From Paraescarpia echinospica (taxonomy: Eukaryota > Annelida > Polychaeta > Sabellida > Siboglinidae), in NCBI GenBank assembly GCA_020002185.1, contig CM034541.1, positions 30,102,345 through 30,166,344 on the forward strand: 64,000 nt of DNA. The letters are read 5' to 3'. The first letter of the stretch is position 1. The number at the start of each line of letters is the position of its first letter. The notes beneath the pieces are model-generated. The model searched no databases. It had not been told where the DNA came from and saw only the letters and a list, made by a program, of their open reading frames with translations. Positions 34,001-49,844 of this stretch are shown here, piece after piece. Made by a program: the position numbers and the translations under genes.

Positions 34001-37000
34001 CCTAAACAGTGTCATAAGTCTAACCGAACACACCGGTTTCCTCTTATATATCAGACACAAAGACACAACCAAACTTGTATTCATATATCATTGTGATTTT
34101 TGTCACAACGGCATGCCTCTTGGCACAGTGCTTAATAGATGTCCTGAGGGACAGTGGGCGAGGCCGGGCTGTGAGAATGATCACGTAGATAACTCTCAGC
34201 AAGCCTCAGCAAATGGCCTTAACATAACGGTACGTTTTATACAGCTCAATATCCATTCGTTAAATGTCCTCAAAGCGTCACACTTCACCTCCTAGCAGAG
34301 CTGGCCAATATTGTTCCCCTATATTGTATGACCGATTGCATCGTTGACTGTTCCAAGCAGTGCTGTCTCGTGTATAAACTGGGTTGAGCGTAGATTTGAG
34401 ATGTCCTTACTTGTAACACAATCCACCTCAAAGTTGTTTGTTTTGTTCAATGGATAATTCTGTAGAAGTCGGCTTGCAGTCAAGATGACTTGCCTTCTTG
34501 ACCTGCTAACCAGTGTCAATAAATCCACACTAATTTGATACATGATCTCATATATGGAAATTCTACTGATACGTCATATATATCGGAGACGTATCTTGAA
34601 CAATTTCCTGATGTGGCGACGGCATAGATACATGTTCTAAATGTGTAGAGTAGCCTTAAAAATACAATGCCGGTGGACATCTTGTACTGTTGCGACTGTT
34701 TTGTGTACATGACTTGAAGAGGTGATATCACTCAGTGAACGTCCTGTCATTTCACAAGGGACGCTCGTTTGCACTGACTGGACATTTGTGTGGTCATTAT
34801 TTGCATTTTATATAAAGATCCAATGTCTCCATAAGTGTACAATTGGTAAACAAAAGTGCCTTTTGCGTCTCATACCGTGAATTATAAAGTCAAGTTTACG
34901 GAAATTTCACCACAGATTGGACTCGAGTAGTAATGACTTTCTGGACATATAATAGTTTGTCCGCGTTATTAATTATTAAAATGGCAAAACGTGGGCGTAC
35001 GGAGGTAAAAACGGCTAAAATGGCATGTCCAATTGACCTTTCCAATTTTTGAAGCCCTTCCATTCAAAAGCACTGCTATATTTTCTATTTCCGATTTGAC
35101 AGTGGACATGGGTATATTTTGTGAGTGCACATCAACAAAATCATGTTTACCAAATAATAAACAAAAACATTACAATGACAATTTTTTTAGATTGGTCCAT
35201 TACATTAATTTGTCATTGCTATTGTAGGTTATTTTGACAAGTGTTATATTCTTTCAAAATTAACGAAGCAATTTTGAAGAAAAAAATATAGTACATTCTA
35301 GTTAAAAAATATAGGGTGGCATTTTAAGTCCGTGTCCAGCGTCACCGACGGAAAAGGCAACGTACAAAAACCTATAATTTATTAGAAACGTTTTTCATGC
35401 CTACCATCTACCCCCTGGTGTAACTACCAATTTTCACGATATTTCTCGGTCAAAAGAAGAACAAATTAAATGGTAGCGTCTCCAACGTCATCGCGTGTCT
35501 TGCGTCGTCATAACGAAAACTGCAAAATACCGTTTAGAGCGTATACATACCTTGATCCAGAGGAATTAAGATGGTCAATGCATCAGAAGCTGACGTCTAC
35601 ATGCAGACAAAAGCTTTTCCGAATCTTAGACGACATATTTTGCGAGCAAAGGATCGATGTTTACTTCGTTTAGATTAAATTATACGATAAACGAACATGA
35701 ATAAGGTAAATAAAAAACGCAGCGTTATTGTTCTTATATAAATGATATGTGGACACATCAATAAGCAACAATAATGAAGTTGATATGCGAGTAAACTGAC
35801 ACGCGGAACCCCCAGATGTCTAAGCTGCTTGATGAAGCTGGACATGCCAAATTGATTAAAATATATTTCGGTGCAGTAATTAGAGCCGGTATCCTAATCG
35901 ATGGTCTTGATATATTAGGAACATATTGCTCTTTCTATAAACGAAAACAATTCATACATTGTTTTGTAAGAAATTGAATGTTTGCAAACAAAATGTGGTG
36001 ACATGTTCATTCGCTGGTTACTGTCAAAAGGTTAGCGTCTTTATGCCTAATTTACTTTGTGCAAGAGTTCGCAGTTTATATTTGGAAAAGAGGATAAGAA
36101 AGCAAGCATACCCGTAGAATATAATTTGGGCGAACTTTATAGATATATTTGGAGATATACAAACATTACACTTGGTGATGACGCTGAATACGCAGTTATG
36201 GAGTGTTCCTGCTTGCAATAATACTAATAGCTACAACAAATAGTCATTACAGTTACATTACAAAACAGCAACATACTATTTCTAAGGTGACGAAACCTGG
36301 CGAAGAGTCGGAGGGCGATCCCCGATATTTTGATGGGGTCTTGATATAGGATTAGCCACCAATATTTGGGGAAAGGATGCTTTTGTGTTTTATTGAGTGT
36401 CAAGGCGACTGCAGTTTAAGTAATTCGTGAGCTTCAATTCAAGGGGAAGGAGTGGATTTGGAGGTTTTTGGAACGCCTATGTGGTACAGTTGAACGTTTT
36501 GGAGAGTCTCCACTGGGGTGCAACTGGAGAGTTATGGAGAACCTCAAAGGGGGTTGCAACATGAGATTCTGAGAGCCTCAAAGGGGGTGCAATTTGACGT
36601 TTTTGGTAGCCCTCAAACGGATGCAATTTGACGTTTTTTGATGAGCCTCACCCCCCGAATATCGAATATTATATTCTTCACGTTCCCACGCCAATGCATT
36701 TATTGGCCGTAACGTCAAGGACATTGTGTTACACGGCTTACCCTTCATGAGGTGTACTATTGGTACGTACATGTTGCATTCATAGCAATTAGTTATAGCG
36801 TCATGTGAAATATAATTATGCAGGAAAACGTACTACAAATACATTCACAAGTGCCACAATAATTATGAGCCGGCGCAATAAGTCGTGTGATTACATCATC
36901 AGCTGAACACATCCCCAGGAACAATGAAGTCATCTACTTACATGCAAGTCACTGCATCGGGGAAGGAGATTGCATGCATAGGCCTGGGAGAAATTGTTAT

Positions 37001-37430
37001 GTTGCAATGCTTGCAATCTGGTAGAAGGAGCAGGAAATAATTAAAAAAAAATTACATAACTTACACGATGAATGTTCCACCAAACTATTACGCCGTACCG
37101 ATGTTGTGACGAAAGACGCACCGAGCTCTTAAAAGCATGGAATGTGAAAGGCCCATCCTGCCCTTGCATGTAGCTATTATATTAGCATTGTAAACTAGTC
37201 CCGTCAAAAAGGGAGCATGATCGTTAAGACTTTGCAACTGGACTGCCACAAGCAGCATCTCGCAGGACAAGACACAACGCATTTGACGGCCGTCTGCAGT
37301 TAGAGTGGATGCATTTCCTGTCAGTATTTGCGGTTAATAATGAAAAAAGAAGCAATTGAAGAAGGAAAATACATTTAATATTCAATATCTGCATGCTAAA
37401 ATGTGCGAGGAAAATCCAAATTCAAATCAT
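31060..37430. other. Long stretch without recognisable genes
   Basis: Only short, low-quality frames occur. Features seen inside: a fragment of the 27.1/30.0 kb repeat near 31890-32000, an (AATTAC)n-like low-complexity patch at 33180-33270, and a weak tandem repeat at 36440-36650. I see nothing else I can support. Confidence 0.4.
36440..36650. repeat. Degenerate tandem repeat, about 40-45 bp unit
   Basis: Four to five variants of GAGCCTCAAAGGGGGTGCAATTTGACGTTTT occur in a row, decaying towards the left. Confidence 0.65.
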
Positions 37431-37439
37431 ATCCTGCGT

Positions 37440-37612
37440 GAAGAGGTTAATCAGACTGGGTGGTTCAAATGAGTGTATTTTTACTTATTTCAGTCAGAAC
37501 TACCGTGTCGCCATCAAAGCCGTCAAAACGTCACGAGAACAAAAGGTAAACTGACTGTGAAATGAGAAAACAATATCACTCATTTGAACCACCCAGTCTG
37601 ATGAACCTCTTC
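37440..37612. repeat. 36-bp inverted repeat around a 101-bp centre, 5' side of the Penelope-like fragment
   Basis: The left arm 37440-37475 and right arm 37577-37612 are reverse complements with one mismatch. The right arm is the start of the Penelope-like coding sequence, so a short stretch of the element is repeated in inverted orientation at its own 5' end. Confidence 0.9.
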
Positions 37613-38790
37613 ACTCATATACAATTAAACAATGAAAATGAAACAGTGAAGAAACTACGCAGGTTAGAACGATTAGAGCAAAATATCGCTCGACACCAGA
37701 ATATCACCTGGTGTTTACGCTCAGGTGCAGGGACGAAAACACCACTCCCCCAGTCTACGAATCAAAGCCCTATCAACACGAAACGAGCCCACTGCATCAT
37801 GGAAAGGACCAAAAAGGGCCCGATGAGAGAGGGAATCCAAGTAATTAACAACAAATTGAATAGTTACAAACAAAAGAAAAAACAATACCGAAGACGAATT
37901 GTTAATGCAGTTGCCTAGCAACGTCAAGGAGAGCGTTGTGTCGCATTTGGCGTGAACACACGAGTCGGTATACAACAACACTAAATGGCGACATCAACAA
38001 TAGTTGGAACGTTGGAAACAACAAAGAAAGAGACAAAGACCACCACTGATCTATCAGATGAACAGCTTAAGAAGTGGGTAGTTAACATCTCGCAGTATGA
38101 ACTGAATGACGCAGAAACGAGGGTTCTCGTAAAAGGACTGAATTATGCTATAGCGCCGAAACAAATTCCAACAGAGGAATATATAGTAGCTACTGTACAG
38201 GTCTGCTCTATTTTACCACAAACAGAAGCGCAAAGCTGAAACGAATTCTGAAATCAGCAAAAACCTCCCAAATCCAACATCAGCAAAGACGAGAGTAACG
38301 CACTTAAATCACTCGGAAAAACGAAACAATCATCATTCTACCGGCGGAGAAGGGACGTGCCACGGTAGCAATGGACAAAGCACAATATGAGAAGAAAGTA
38401 CGTGAGATGCTAGATGTTGAGAAAACATACTCCAAATTGAAGTCGGATCTAACTGCTAAATACAAGAGAAAACTTATTGTCATCGGCACCAGAATAAAGA
38501 GAGAGGTTAAGATCACAGAACAACAGTACTACTATGTTTATTCCTCAGCAGAAGCTATCCTTAGACTGTACTGTACTGTACACCGAAAATACATAAAAAG
38601 ACAACCTCCTAAGACCTTGTGTGGACTATACTGGCTCAATAGCATACACCGTGTCACGAAGCTTGGCAGATCTTCTTGGCACTATGGTAGGACTGACGCA
38701 ACGCCTAGTGAAAAACTCAAGGCACGTGACAGAGGAACTGAAATCACTGACACTACACGAAGATGACATTTTCACCTCCCATGATGGAAT
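37562..38790 (+). pseudogene. Penelope-like element, N-terminal half of the reverse-transcriptase ORF
   Basis: Pieces in order: KKLRRLERLEQNIARHQN (37640-37700), a basic region, then WVVNISQYELNDAETRVLVKGLNYAIAPKQIPTEEYI in the usual order (38075-38190), LPAEKGRATVAMDKAQYEKK (38340-38400), and VDYTGSIAYTVSRSLADLLG with VKNSRHVTEEL (38620-38750). These are characteristic of Penelope RT proteins ('LS..E..VL.KGLNFA..P..IP', 'LPADKGRATVVMDK'). The RT catalytic part and the GIY-YIG endonuclease are absent. Several frameshifts and stops separate the pieces. It breaks off at about 38790 against a different repeat. Confidence 0.8.
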
Positions 38791-38796
38791 GACGGC

Positions 38797-39430
38797 GGAA
38801 TTAAAACAGGAAGCATTGATTGTTGGCGAACTCCACCGGAAAGAGACAATACCTTTGAATTTGGCGAAGCTGCGGTTTTTTATGGTGGTGTATTATTCAT
38901 ATTTATTACATTTTAAAAACTGAAGTACTTGCATGATTTATTTTGTCTAATGTTTTTTATAACCACGGTTTGATCGAGGAGAGTAAGAACATCCTTCATT
39001 CTTCCTTCATTGTCTATAGCCAGGCACAATTACATACTTCTCAGTCCATCTTTATTAACATGCAGCGGATTGCTTTACACACGTGTTGCTTTGTTTGCTT
39101 TCGGGGTAAATACCTAACAAATCAATGTTTCACTAGTTCATCGCTCATACACATTCTAATGAGCAGTTCGTGATACGCATATACACAAATATTAACACAT
39201 TGTGTCCAATATAACTGGCCTTCATAACCTCTCATTATCTCGTCCTGTCGTATGTTATCTCAGCCCGAGTCAGTTTATGAAAATGCATTGTTTATTCGTA
39301 TCGACGTTTTGCGGTTTCAGATCGTTGTATCGACTTCGCGGCATAACAAACGAACGACGTTGTATGGGGCCGTCGGCCGTCTCTGTAGGGTTAGACGCAC
39401 ATGGGAACAGGTCATTATTTTACTTCCAGG
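38797..39430 (+). repeat. Dispersed repeat, inverted copy of 28186-28810
   Basis: See the match described for 28186-28810. This copy follows the Penelope-like fragment without a gap, so it may be part of the same composite insertion. It carries the sequence GGGAACAGGTCATTATTTTAC at its right end, also seen in weaker form near 31960. Confidence 0.7.
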
Positions 39431-39673
39431 TTCGTTGATTACGAATGAAGTAATCATTCTCTCGAAACAAAATGCGACCTATTGCCTACGAGATATACTT
39501 TGTCAGATTAGTGGAAGCATATGTGTAGGCGCGTGCTTGTGTTATGTGGTGTGTGTGTTTGCGCGCGCGTGCGTGTGTGTCTCCGTATGTCTGTACATCT
39601 GTCTTTGCGTATGTGTATGCATTGGGGCGTGTGTATGTGCGTATGTGTTAGTGCCGGCATATTTGTGTTTGTT

Positions 39674-42220
<2,547 letters not shown>

Positions 42221-42239
42221 GTGTCGCTTACGCCCTGTT

Positions 42240-42400
42240 CATCTGCGTCGAACTTTGAAAGCAATCTGGTTGAAGAGACCAGATTGCCTAGTTTGAACAC
42301 CCGTTGTGAAAGCAACTGGCGTCGAACTCAACGGTTGCTTTCGAATTCGAAAGCAATGGAACTTGTTCCATTTTCTTTCAACTAGATTTAGTACGTACGC
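42240..42400. repeat. Cluster of inverted repeats and a perfect 22-bp palindrome
   Basis: GCAATCTGGT (42261-42270) pairs with ACCAGATTGC (42278-42287) over a 7-nt loop. TTGCTTTCGAA/TTCGAAAGCAA (42335-42356) is a perfect palindrome. GAAAGCAA occurs three times in the cluster. It looks like a foldback or MITE remnant. Confidence 0.75.
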
Positions 42401-42419
42401 ATTCTTTTGTAGCAGTCCG

Positions 42420-43920
42420 ACGTTTTCAGACACTTATTTAGTAGAGGTGATATCCATATAACGACCAGGAAATCCTCGAAATAATTGTTAGCATTATTTG
42501 TGACGTCGTTTATATATATACTGAACACACACACACATACGCACACACGTCCACTTCATGTTTGGTCATGTCTCCCCGCAAAAGGATGAACACGCTATGC
42601 CAGGGAGTGTTTGGCTCTCAAAGATACGCTTCATGGTCGCTTCATGAGAATCATCTGCATCAGTTCTTCAGATCGAAGCTTCAAGATAACAGTTGACATT
42701 TTTGCAGGTAAACTTTCAATAATCCTATCGTAATCGTTATATCAAGTAATACACATAGTCCATTTGTCATTTCATGAACCTAGAAATGTTCTATCCTATG
42801 AGCGTTGCTGTTGATTTGTACTCCTAAATTCAGCTTGGTTGCCCCGATAGCAGCTTTGGGCAACTCTGGTAATTTGCATAACTCCAAGATGGCCACTGGT
42901 CGATATCTTGAAAAAGATAACCTTTGAACCATTTGTCCTAGAATTATGTATAATACTTCTATTAACGGGTATTGGTATGCGTAGAATCCATTTCCGATGT
43001 TATGTTTTCAGTTCAAGGTCAAGATCAGATGCTGAAGGTCAGATGAAGGCCAAATTTGACCTCTCGGTGGACAATGAATGGACACTTCTACTAAATTTTA
43101 TTTTAGTTTATTCATGCACATAAATGGATAATCTTAGAATATTTAACACATTTGTTCGTGAAAAAACCCCAGTAATCATTCATATTTGAAACACTTAGTC
43201 ACATATGTTACACGGAAATGTTTTGACCCCTTAAGAAATTATCTTAACTTATTACAACATCCTGTTTATCCTAAAGTATATAATATTAAACTTATTTGTC
43301 ACGAGTACCTGTTAAAATATGCTAATATGCTACCAGAAGTAAAATATTACAATACACATCTGTCAGCATCTATATTGTAATTTATGCCCATCAGCTCAAC
43401 TGTTTGACAACAATACTACGATGTTTATTACGACATAACCGTTTATTAGGATATCCGAACCTTGTGGAAGACGCGTTGATGGGGTAATACGAGATGTTAG
43501 GCGTAGTTATGTCTCTCTTAGGTGTACCTTTTTACGATAGTAGTTTGTTTTAAAATCATCATTGGTTTAGTTTCAGTGATTGTTCTAAGTAAAATATCAG
43601 TGTTTTTTTCCCAAAAAAACATTTACACATACATATTTAGTAATTATTTTATAAATAGTATGCATGGATTAGGTAATAGTAGTGGGAGTATCCAAACACA
43701 TTCCAAACTTTCTGCTATGTATTATCGTACCCGGAGTATGACAAACAATGTACGTTATTACCACATACGGCGGATGTCGTTATAAACATCACCCACAGGT
43801 GTTGAAATAAATAAGATTTTATGGCGCACGCCACATAAAAATGGCAATCCGAGTCTACCCACCAAGAAAAACATTCCTATGTAGCTAAGAAGTGTGCCGA
43901 TTACTTCTCTTTCCAGCATG
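42420..43920. other. Stretch without recognisable genes
   Basis: Contains a short cluster of AAGGTCA half sites at 43015-43062 and otherwise unremarkable AT-rich sequence. Confidence 0.35.
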
Positions 43921-43929
43921 TCAATCAAT

Positions 43930-46900
43930 CATGTGAACGGCGAAAGAAACATCCTTTATTCCAATATTAAATACTATATGCAAGCCTTAAAATATATTAC
44001 ATGTGTATGCAAGAATAAGTTGTGTAATCCCAGTTACATTTTGCCGATGTCATGTTTCTCCGAAAAAAATGAAAATGGTAAGAAAAAGCGATACCACGCG
44101 AAAGCCTTTTAATGGCAAATTGCTCAGTCACATTTATACATTTGTGATATATATATTTGACACATACATTGCATCTAGATTAGTTAACAGGTGATCAATA
44201 GAAATGATCCGCACTACAAACTCCGTTGATATATATTGACTTAACTTGCTAATCGATACAGGCATATATGATACCACGCGAAACACAGTTTGTTTTGACA
44301 TGAAATAACACAATAATCTCACCTAACAGTCAAACCCTGAGCTTCAGATCGACCCGTGTATGCAAGGTAATTATAATTGTGATATCACTATCACTGGGAT
44401 TTAAATATAAAGTTTACTATTTTAGAGACATTATTCGTGAAACAATTTTGAGAAATTATTAGCAGAGTGTTCTGTAGATATGAATTTGCCAATGTTGTGT
44501 ATAATTTATTATAAACATTTATATTAAATGCGTACGCTTGATTAGTGCATAACTTAGTGCATGTCCATGTTGTGTTGTGTAGAATACGCCATTATTAACT
44601 ATGCGTTTCGTGTGGTAACGTTGGATATGTGCTTTGCGTGGAATCACGGGTCTCTCATAGCATACCTTCTGTACGCATTTGTTAACATAGTTTAAGCACT
44701 AATGTGTAGTAGTATAATGAGGATAACACAATAATGTTCTTTGGGAACGTTGTTTTAACAAAAATAACATATCAAATTGTTATTTCATTGTGTCTTGACA
44801 TTTAACACAACAGTGAGTTTAGCTCTAATGATTTTGTTGTTGGGATAATTCTAAACGTCAAGATGTGTTTTACATAAAACATTATGTACTGACCTTCTCG
44901 TTAATGCATGTAATCATAAATTATATATTTATAGCAGCATGTTTATGCAGCATCTATGCGTTTCGCGGGGTATCAATTATTTATTTAAAAAAAACGTATT
45001 CTTGCATTGTATTGTTAATGACGCCAATGTTCACCAACGATGAGAACTGACGTGCAATAGCATGGAAACACATAACGAACGTGAGGCTCATCGTGATGAG
45101 CTCTACAATCGATTTGTTCTGACAGGAATTCACTGACGACATGCGAACCTTGGTGAACACTCAAGGCATTGGCTGGAACCGGCGATGAAAAAGGCCGTGC
45201 GAAGATGTGTCGAGCTTTAAAGAGTTAGCCGAAACTGTGGTGAAGAAAGAAGTCGTATTGTGGGACAAAAACATTCTAGCACCGCATCGTTACAAAGGAA
45301 ACCAAGATAACGGTTCTCCATGCATCCTCTTTCTCAGTCAAAGTCAGCTGTGGCATCATCAATTCACGGAACACCACCACACTTCAAAAGTCTCATGGTC
45401 GCTCACGTTATAGTCCGAAGTTGAGGCCAAATTTTACATCCGAGAAGAGATCTTACTGGTCTGGGTATTGCTACGCCAAATACGGACCAGCATATATGTC
45501 CGGGCTGGACATTAACACACATCATAATGTTCAACGTTTGTGCTGCTACTGCTTGCGCAGCTTCACTGCTGACACAGCCACAACTAACAAAACACACACC
45601 ACTAATCACACAACCACCACTGATGTCTTATAAAGCGATAGTACTGATGATCCTACTACTGTTCACCCCCATATGTGAAAGATCATCGATTACGCAGCAA
45701 CAGTTATGTACAATAATATACACTATGATTTCATTGCTGTAAAGCATGATAGCTATTAAGTGGTACGTAGAGAAGGAAAGGACACCGTCTTTGTTAAGAC
45801 ACCAGCGCAAGGCTGGTTCAATTAAGGAAAGCGGAATATAAAGAATGGGAAATTATATAACAAGTAACATCACAAACCTCTGTCGGCAGTATATACGACT
45901 TTCTAGGCAATTACAACAATGTTGGATGATGATGATATATTTTAACAATAAGTGCTCTTATTGTATAGAGGCGCCAGTTGTGTTAAATTTGCAACGTGTA
46001 TTGCAAAATGGTATGGATAGAATATTGTTATCATGAAATGGGCAAGCATAGTTTAATTGCACGATTACATCATGGAATTGTACCTACTCTTCTGCAAGAT
46101 ATGGATCAACGCGAAAGACGATGTGGTTTCACTGCTAGTACATTATATGTTTGTTAACCATCTATTCTACGTATGCTGGCGGGACTGTTAAGAACATGTT
46201 ATGTTAATTATGTTATTTTGTAAATCAAAATATGTTGTTAAATATGTTTGAACATGTGTTCCCTGTCTAGCTAAATATGAAGTATTCTCAATAATGTGAT
46301 GGCGTTAATATAAATACGTTATTAGCTATTCGACAGGAACCCAATTATAACAAATATAAGCGTGCGTTGATAGCTGATGAATATACATTACACTTGACGA
46401 ATTATGTATTCTATGTACCAGAAATCCATAACAAATGGATCACCAGTAGATATCATATATTTGGATTTTCAGAAAGCTTTCCAAAAAGTGCCACATAAAA
46501 GATTACTGCTTAAACTAAACGCCCATGGCATGGGAAATGTTGTAATTAAGTGGATAGAAAAATGGCTAATTGACAGACGACAACGGGTAGTAGTTGATGG
46601 GGAGGCTTCAAACTGGAAATCGGTATTGAGTGGGGTACCACAGGGATCAGTACTGGGATCTATATTATTCTTAATATATTTCAACGATTTGGACGATGAT
46701 ATAACAAGCAAAGTGTTGAAATTTGTGGATAACACAAAAGTGTTTAGAAGGATTAAACGTGATGAAGATAGACAACATTTACAAGATGATCTTGATAGGT
46801 TAATAATTGGTCTGGAAAATGTTATTCAATTTTGGGAAATGTAAATGCCTCCACACAGGACATGGGAACGAAGATGTACAATATACAATGGAAGGTTCTG

Positions 46901-47850
46901 TACTAAGTACTACTGTACAAGAAAAGGACTCAGGGTTAACAATCAGTGCAGATATGAAGGTTTCAGAGCAGTGCCGTATTGCCGCTTCAAAGGGAAATCA
47001 AATCCTTGGAATAATTAGGCGAAACATAAGGTATAAGGAAAACGTGCTAATAGTACCGCTGTACAAAACAATAGTTAGGCCTCATTTAGAATATTGTATT
47101 CAAGCGTGGAGGCCATATCGCAGGAAGGACATAGATATGCAAGAGGAGAGCAACTAAAATGATACAAAAACTGAGGGATCTTAGTTACGAAATACGCCAA
47201 AAAAATGTGGTTTAACAAATCTAGAGGCCAGGAGATTGAGAGATCAGATAGAAGTGTTTAAAATATTGAATGGTTATGAAAATATTGATATAAATATGTT
47301 GTTTCAGTTAAGAAAGATAGAAGGACCAGAGGACATGAAGTTACATTAATAAAGGTGCAGTGTAGATTAGATATAAAAAAGTTCTCATTCTCACAAAGGA
47401 CTGTAAATGAATGGAACAGATTATGCCCTTATTGTGTTGGTGCTAGTAGCGTGAATATGTTTAAAAATAAAATCGACACATACCTTAAAAGGGTGGGATA
47501 CACGTAGATAAAAAGTATTGGACTCTGGATAAGCCAAAAGGCTTCCTTGTTCACCTTGCCATCTAGTGTAAATTTTCTGGATGGCAATCTTGTTCAATCT
47601 TGTTAAATACATATTGTACAATATCATCGAGACCCGAGGTGTTGCAAGAGGACGGTCTGTCGCGTGGTATCATACGAATCGGACATGTGACTTCACACCC
47701 CTCTTTTTGGCAGGAATAACCTTATTAAGGTGTCCCATGTGTTGTCTTCAAATCTTCAATATGTCTAAATTACCATATTAAAGAATGAAAACGATATATG
47801 TAAGTCGCCTAAATGACAATGTGACTAGGTTACGTGAGAATCGACCACAC
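43930..47850. repeat. Dispersed repeat, copy 2 (homologous to 870-2450), interrupted by CR1
   Basis: The blocks listed for copy 1 recur at 43945-44060, 44230-44490, 46360-46432 and 47612-47840. The CR1 fragment at 46432-47612 splits the last two, and 44500-46350 has no counterpart in copy 1. No gene is supported in 44500-46350. Confidence 0.7.
46404..47612 (+). mobile_element. 5'-truncated CR1-like LINE fragment
   Basis: It starts in the RT domain at about 46432 (PVDIIYLDFQKAFQKVPHK), continues with [14 protein letters not shown], and the active site reads KFVDNTKVF where relatives have FADD, so the catalytic Asp pair is damaged. A second frame (46807-47157) covers the C-terminal half. It ends with a hairpin (AAGCC/GGCTT near 47531) and a short CTTGTTAAATA tail. 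It is the same family as 22440-26512 and less mutated over the shared part. Confidence 0.85.
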
Positions 47851-48289
47851 ACACACACGCACACGCACACGCACACGCACACACACACACATAATATATA
47901 TCGGAAAGTTATTACGATTTCAACAATGTTTGAAGGATATTACACTAATTTACATTACTGGCCTATCCCCCACTGGTGATGATGATCAGGTAATCAATAC
48001 GACAGAGATTTGTGCATGCTGGTTAAAGCTACATGTGTCTGTAAAAGTGTATTATGAAGGCGTCGATATGGAAAAATCGAAAACGACACCGATTTTTGTT
48101 CAGTGTGTGCAGGATGCCGGCATCAATCAAAACATGAGTTGCCCATATCAGATGCAACAAATCGACGAATTGACGACACATGTCGTGTTAATTCGAAATG
48201 TTGTGTGATATTATTATTTATTGTTATTTCAATAACATTTTGTGTAACAAATTGTCATGCATGCATTTGGTACGAGCAAGAGGGATAAT

Positions 48290-48396
48290 GAAGGAACGTT
48301 CGGATAGTCACTTAACACCGAAGACTCTTCGCGACCCATTTAAAATGGCTTGGCTACCCAATTTTGAGTCGCGACCCAGGGATTAGTAACCGCTGC
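48290..48396 (-). mobile_element. Possible hAT-type DNA transposon terminus
   Basis: Reading the minus strand from 48396, CAGCGGTTACTAATCCCTGG leads into GTCGCGAC and ATTGGGTAG. hAT elements often begin CAGNGGTT and contain GGGTCGCGACCC-like sequence near their ends. The other terminus was not found. Confidence 0.35.
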
Positions 48397-48449
48397 AATA
48401 AAGTGCTATATTAATTAGTCGTATCAACTTTGTTAGCTTTTCCATTGTA

Positions 48450-48545
48450 TGGTGATGATAATGATAATGATGATGATTGTGACGATGATGATGGTGATGA
48501 TGATGGCGATAGCGATGGGGGCGACGTCGATTATGATGAATTAAT
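48450..48545. repeat. (GAT)n-rich low-complexity patch
   Basis: Imperfect GAT/GAC triplets. The aspartate-rich open frame over it is not a gene. Confidence 0.9.
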
Positions 48546-48559
48546 AGAGTTGCTCCGGG

Positions 48560-49680
48560 AGTACGTTTTTATTCTTAGAATTCTGCGCATGTGTATCTCG
48601 ACTGAGGCAATCAATGCTTATTTCGTGCCGCTGATATTCCGTACATGATGTTGGAATCACTTCATCAGCATGGGACACGATGCTTGTTATTAGCGGAATT
48701 TACAAATTAAATTAAATTTGCATCATCACTTAACGTTATTTCGTAGTAGGCGCGCACTTGTAAGTTGAGTCACCGAGGTCAGGTGTTTACATATACAGTT
48801 GTATATGTCGGCGACATTGTCGCAAAATGTATGTATGTACTTGGTGCTGACACCCACCCGTCTTGTGAGCACAGTACTAATTCCTTCGGCATGTGCTATT
48901 TCACACACATTGATGGTTCGCATCGTTTTCGGGCTCCTGTTTGGCGTTGTTTTCATAAGTGTTTGTCCACGTGTTGGCCACCTGTCGTTTCACACGTATT
49001 TGTTCCCAACGTTTAGTCAGGTAGCCTAGCAGCACGAAGGGGCCAGACCCGATAAAACCACCAAATTTGTTTTGCTGCTTCCTTGATCTTTAACATGTTA
49101 ATCGGAGTCAGCAATTGTTTCCATCCCCTTTTGAACCGATATATGCCATTTTGGTGTTTCATTATATATTATGTAGAATGGATAAATCCGCCAGATATAT
49201 CTATAAAATCCATAACGTCATAACCATTTGTGACTCAAAGGTGTATTGAATAACAAACTGAACAAATAGTTAAAGCACCCATGAATTATATAATTTCTTC
49301 TATTAAATTTACAGTTTCCAAATATTGTATACGTATACGGCATGCTCTACTGAAATAAGTTGAAAGCGTTATGTATCCAAATTCAGTCGAGAATTGTTGT
49401 GAAACGGTAGATCTCGGTTGAACTAATTTAACAACTAATGGATCCACCTAAATAATGGTCTGACTCCGGTGGAAAGGTTAATAACCAAAGAAAGCAGATA
49501 CAAACTTTGGTGAGGTTATCCGAATTGTAACTACATTCACTGGACACATGTAGTAAAATATGTCGGCTGATAGTGGGGAGACAAATAATGGACCCACCCG
49601 AAGTAATTGCTGAATCCAGTCAAAAAATTAAAGCTAGCAACCTAAGGAAAGTGTGGAAAACGTTTGGTGCTTTTACGCGG
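48560..49680. other. Region downstream of the EGF membrane-protein gene
   Basis: No coding exon is recognised. The minus-strand gene's 3' UTR should begin at 49681; no clear AATAAA is seen nearby. Confidence 0.35.
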
Positions 49681-49681
49681 T

Positions 49682-49844
49682 CTATTCCCATATCGCAGAA
49701 ATGCGTCGCTGAGATTCCTGACGATGTGACATCTGTTGGTCGAAGCCCGTCAAGGCTTGCGCTTTGCAATTTGTTCCACCGGTCACCTCGTCATCCGTTT
49801 CCTGGACCGGAATCTTGTTCGCTTCGTACATGGCCAAACGATGT
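49682..49844 (-). CDS. Terminal exon of an EGF-domain membrane protein (cytoplasmic tail)
   Basis: The acceptor TTATTTCTGCGCAG ends at 49845 on the minus strand. The exon completes an arginine codon (phase 2), reads HRLAMYEANKIPVQETDDE... and ends ...RRISAIWE at TAG 49682-49684. It follows the transmembrane exon in phase, so it is the intracellular tail. It has one YEANKI tyrosine motif and an acidic cluster. An internal GTGACC could act as an alternative donor. No known tail motif family is recognised. Confidence 0.65.

Noticed and set aside
47834..48208. 124-codon frame with a protein-like second half
   Set aside because: Begins in a CA repeat, has no recognisable domain or splice signals; evidence is insufficient.
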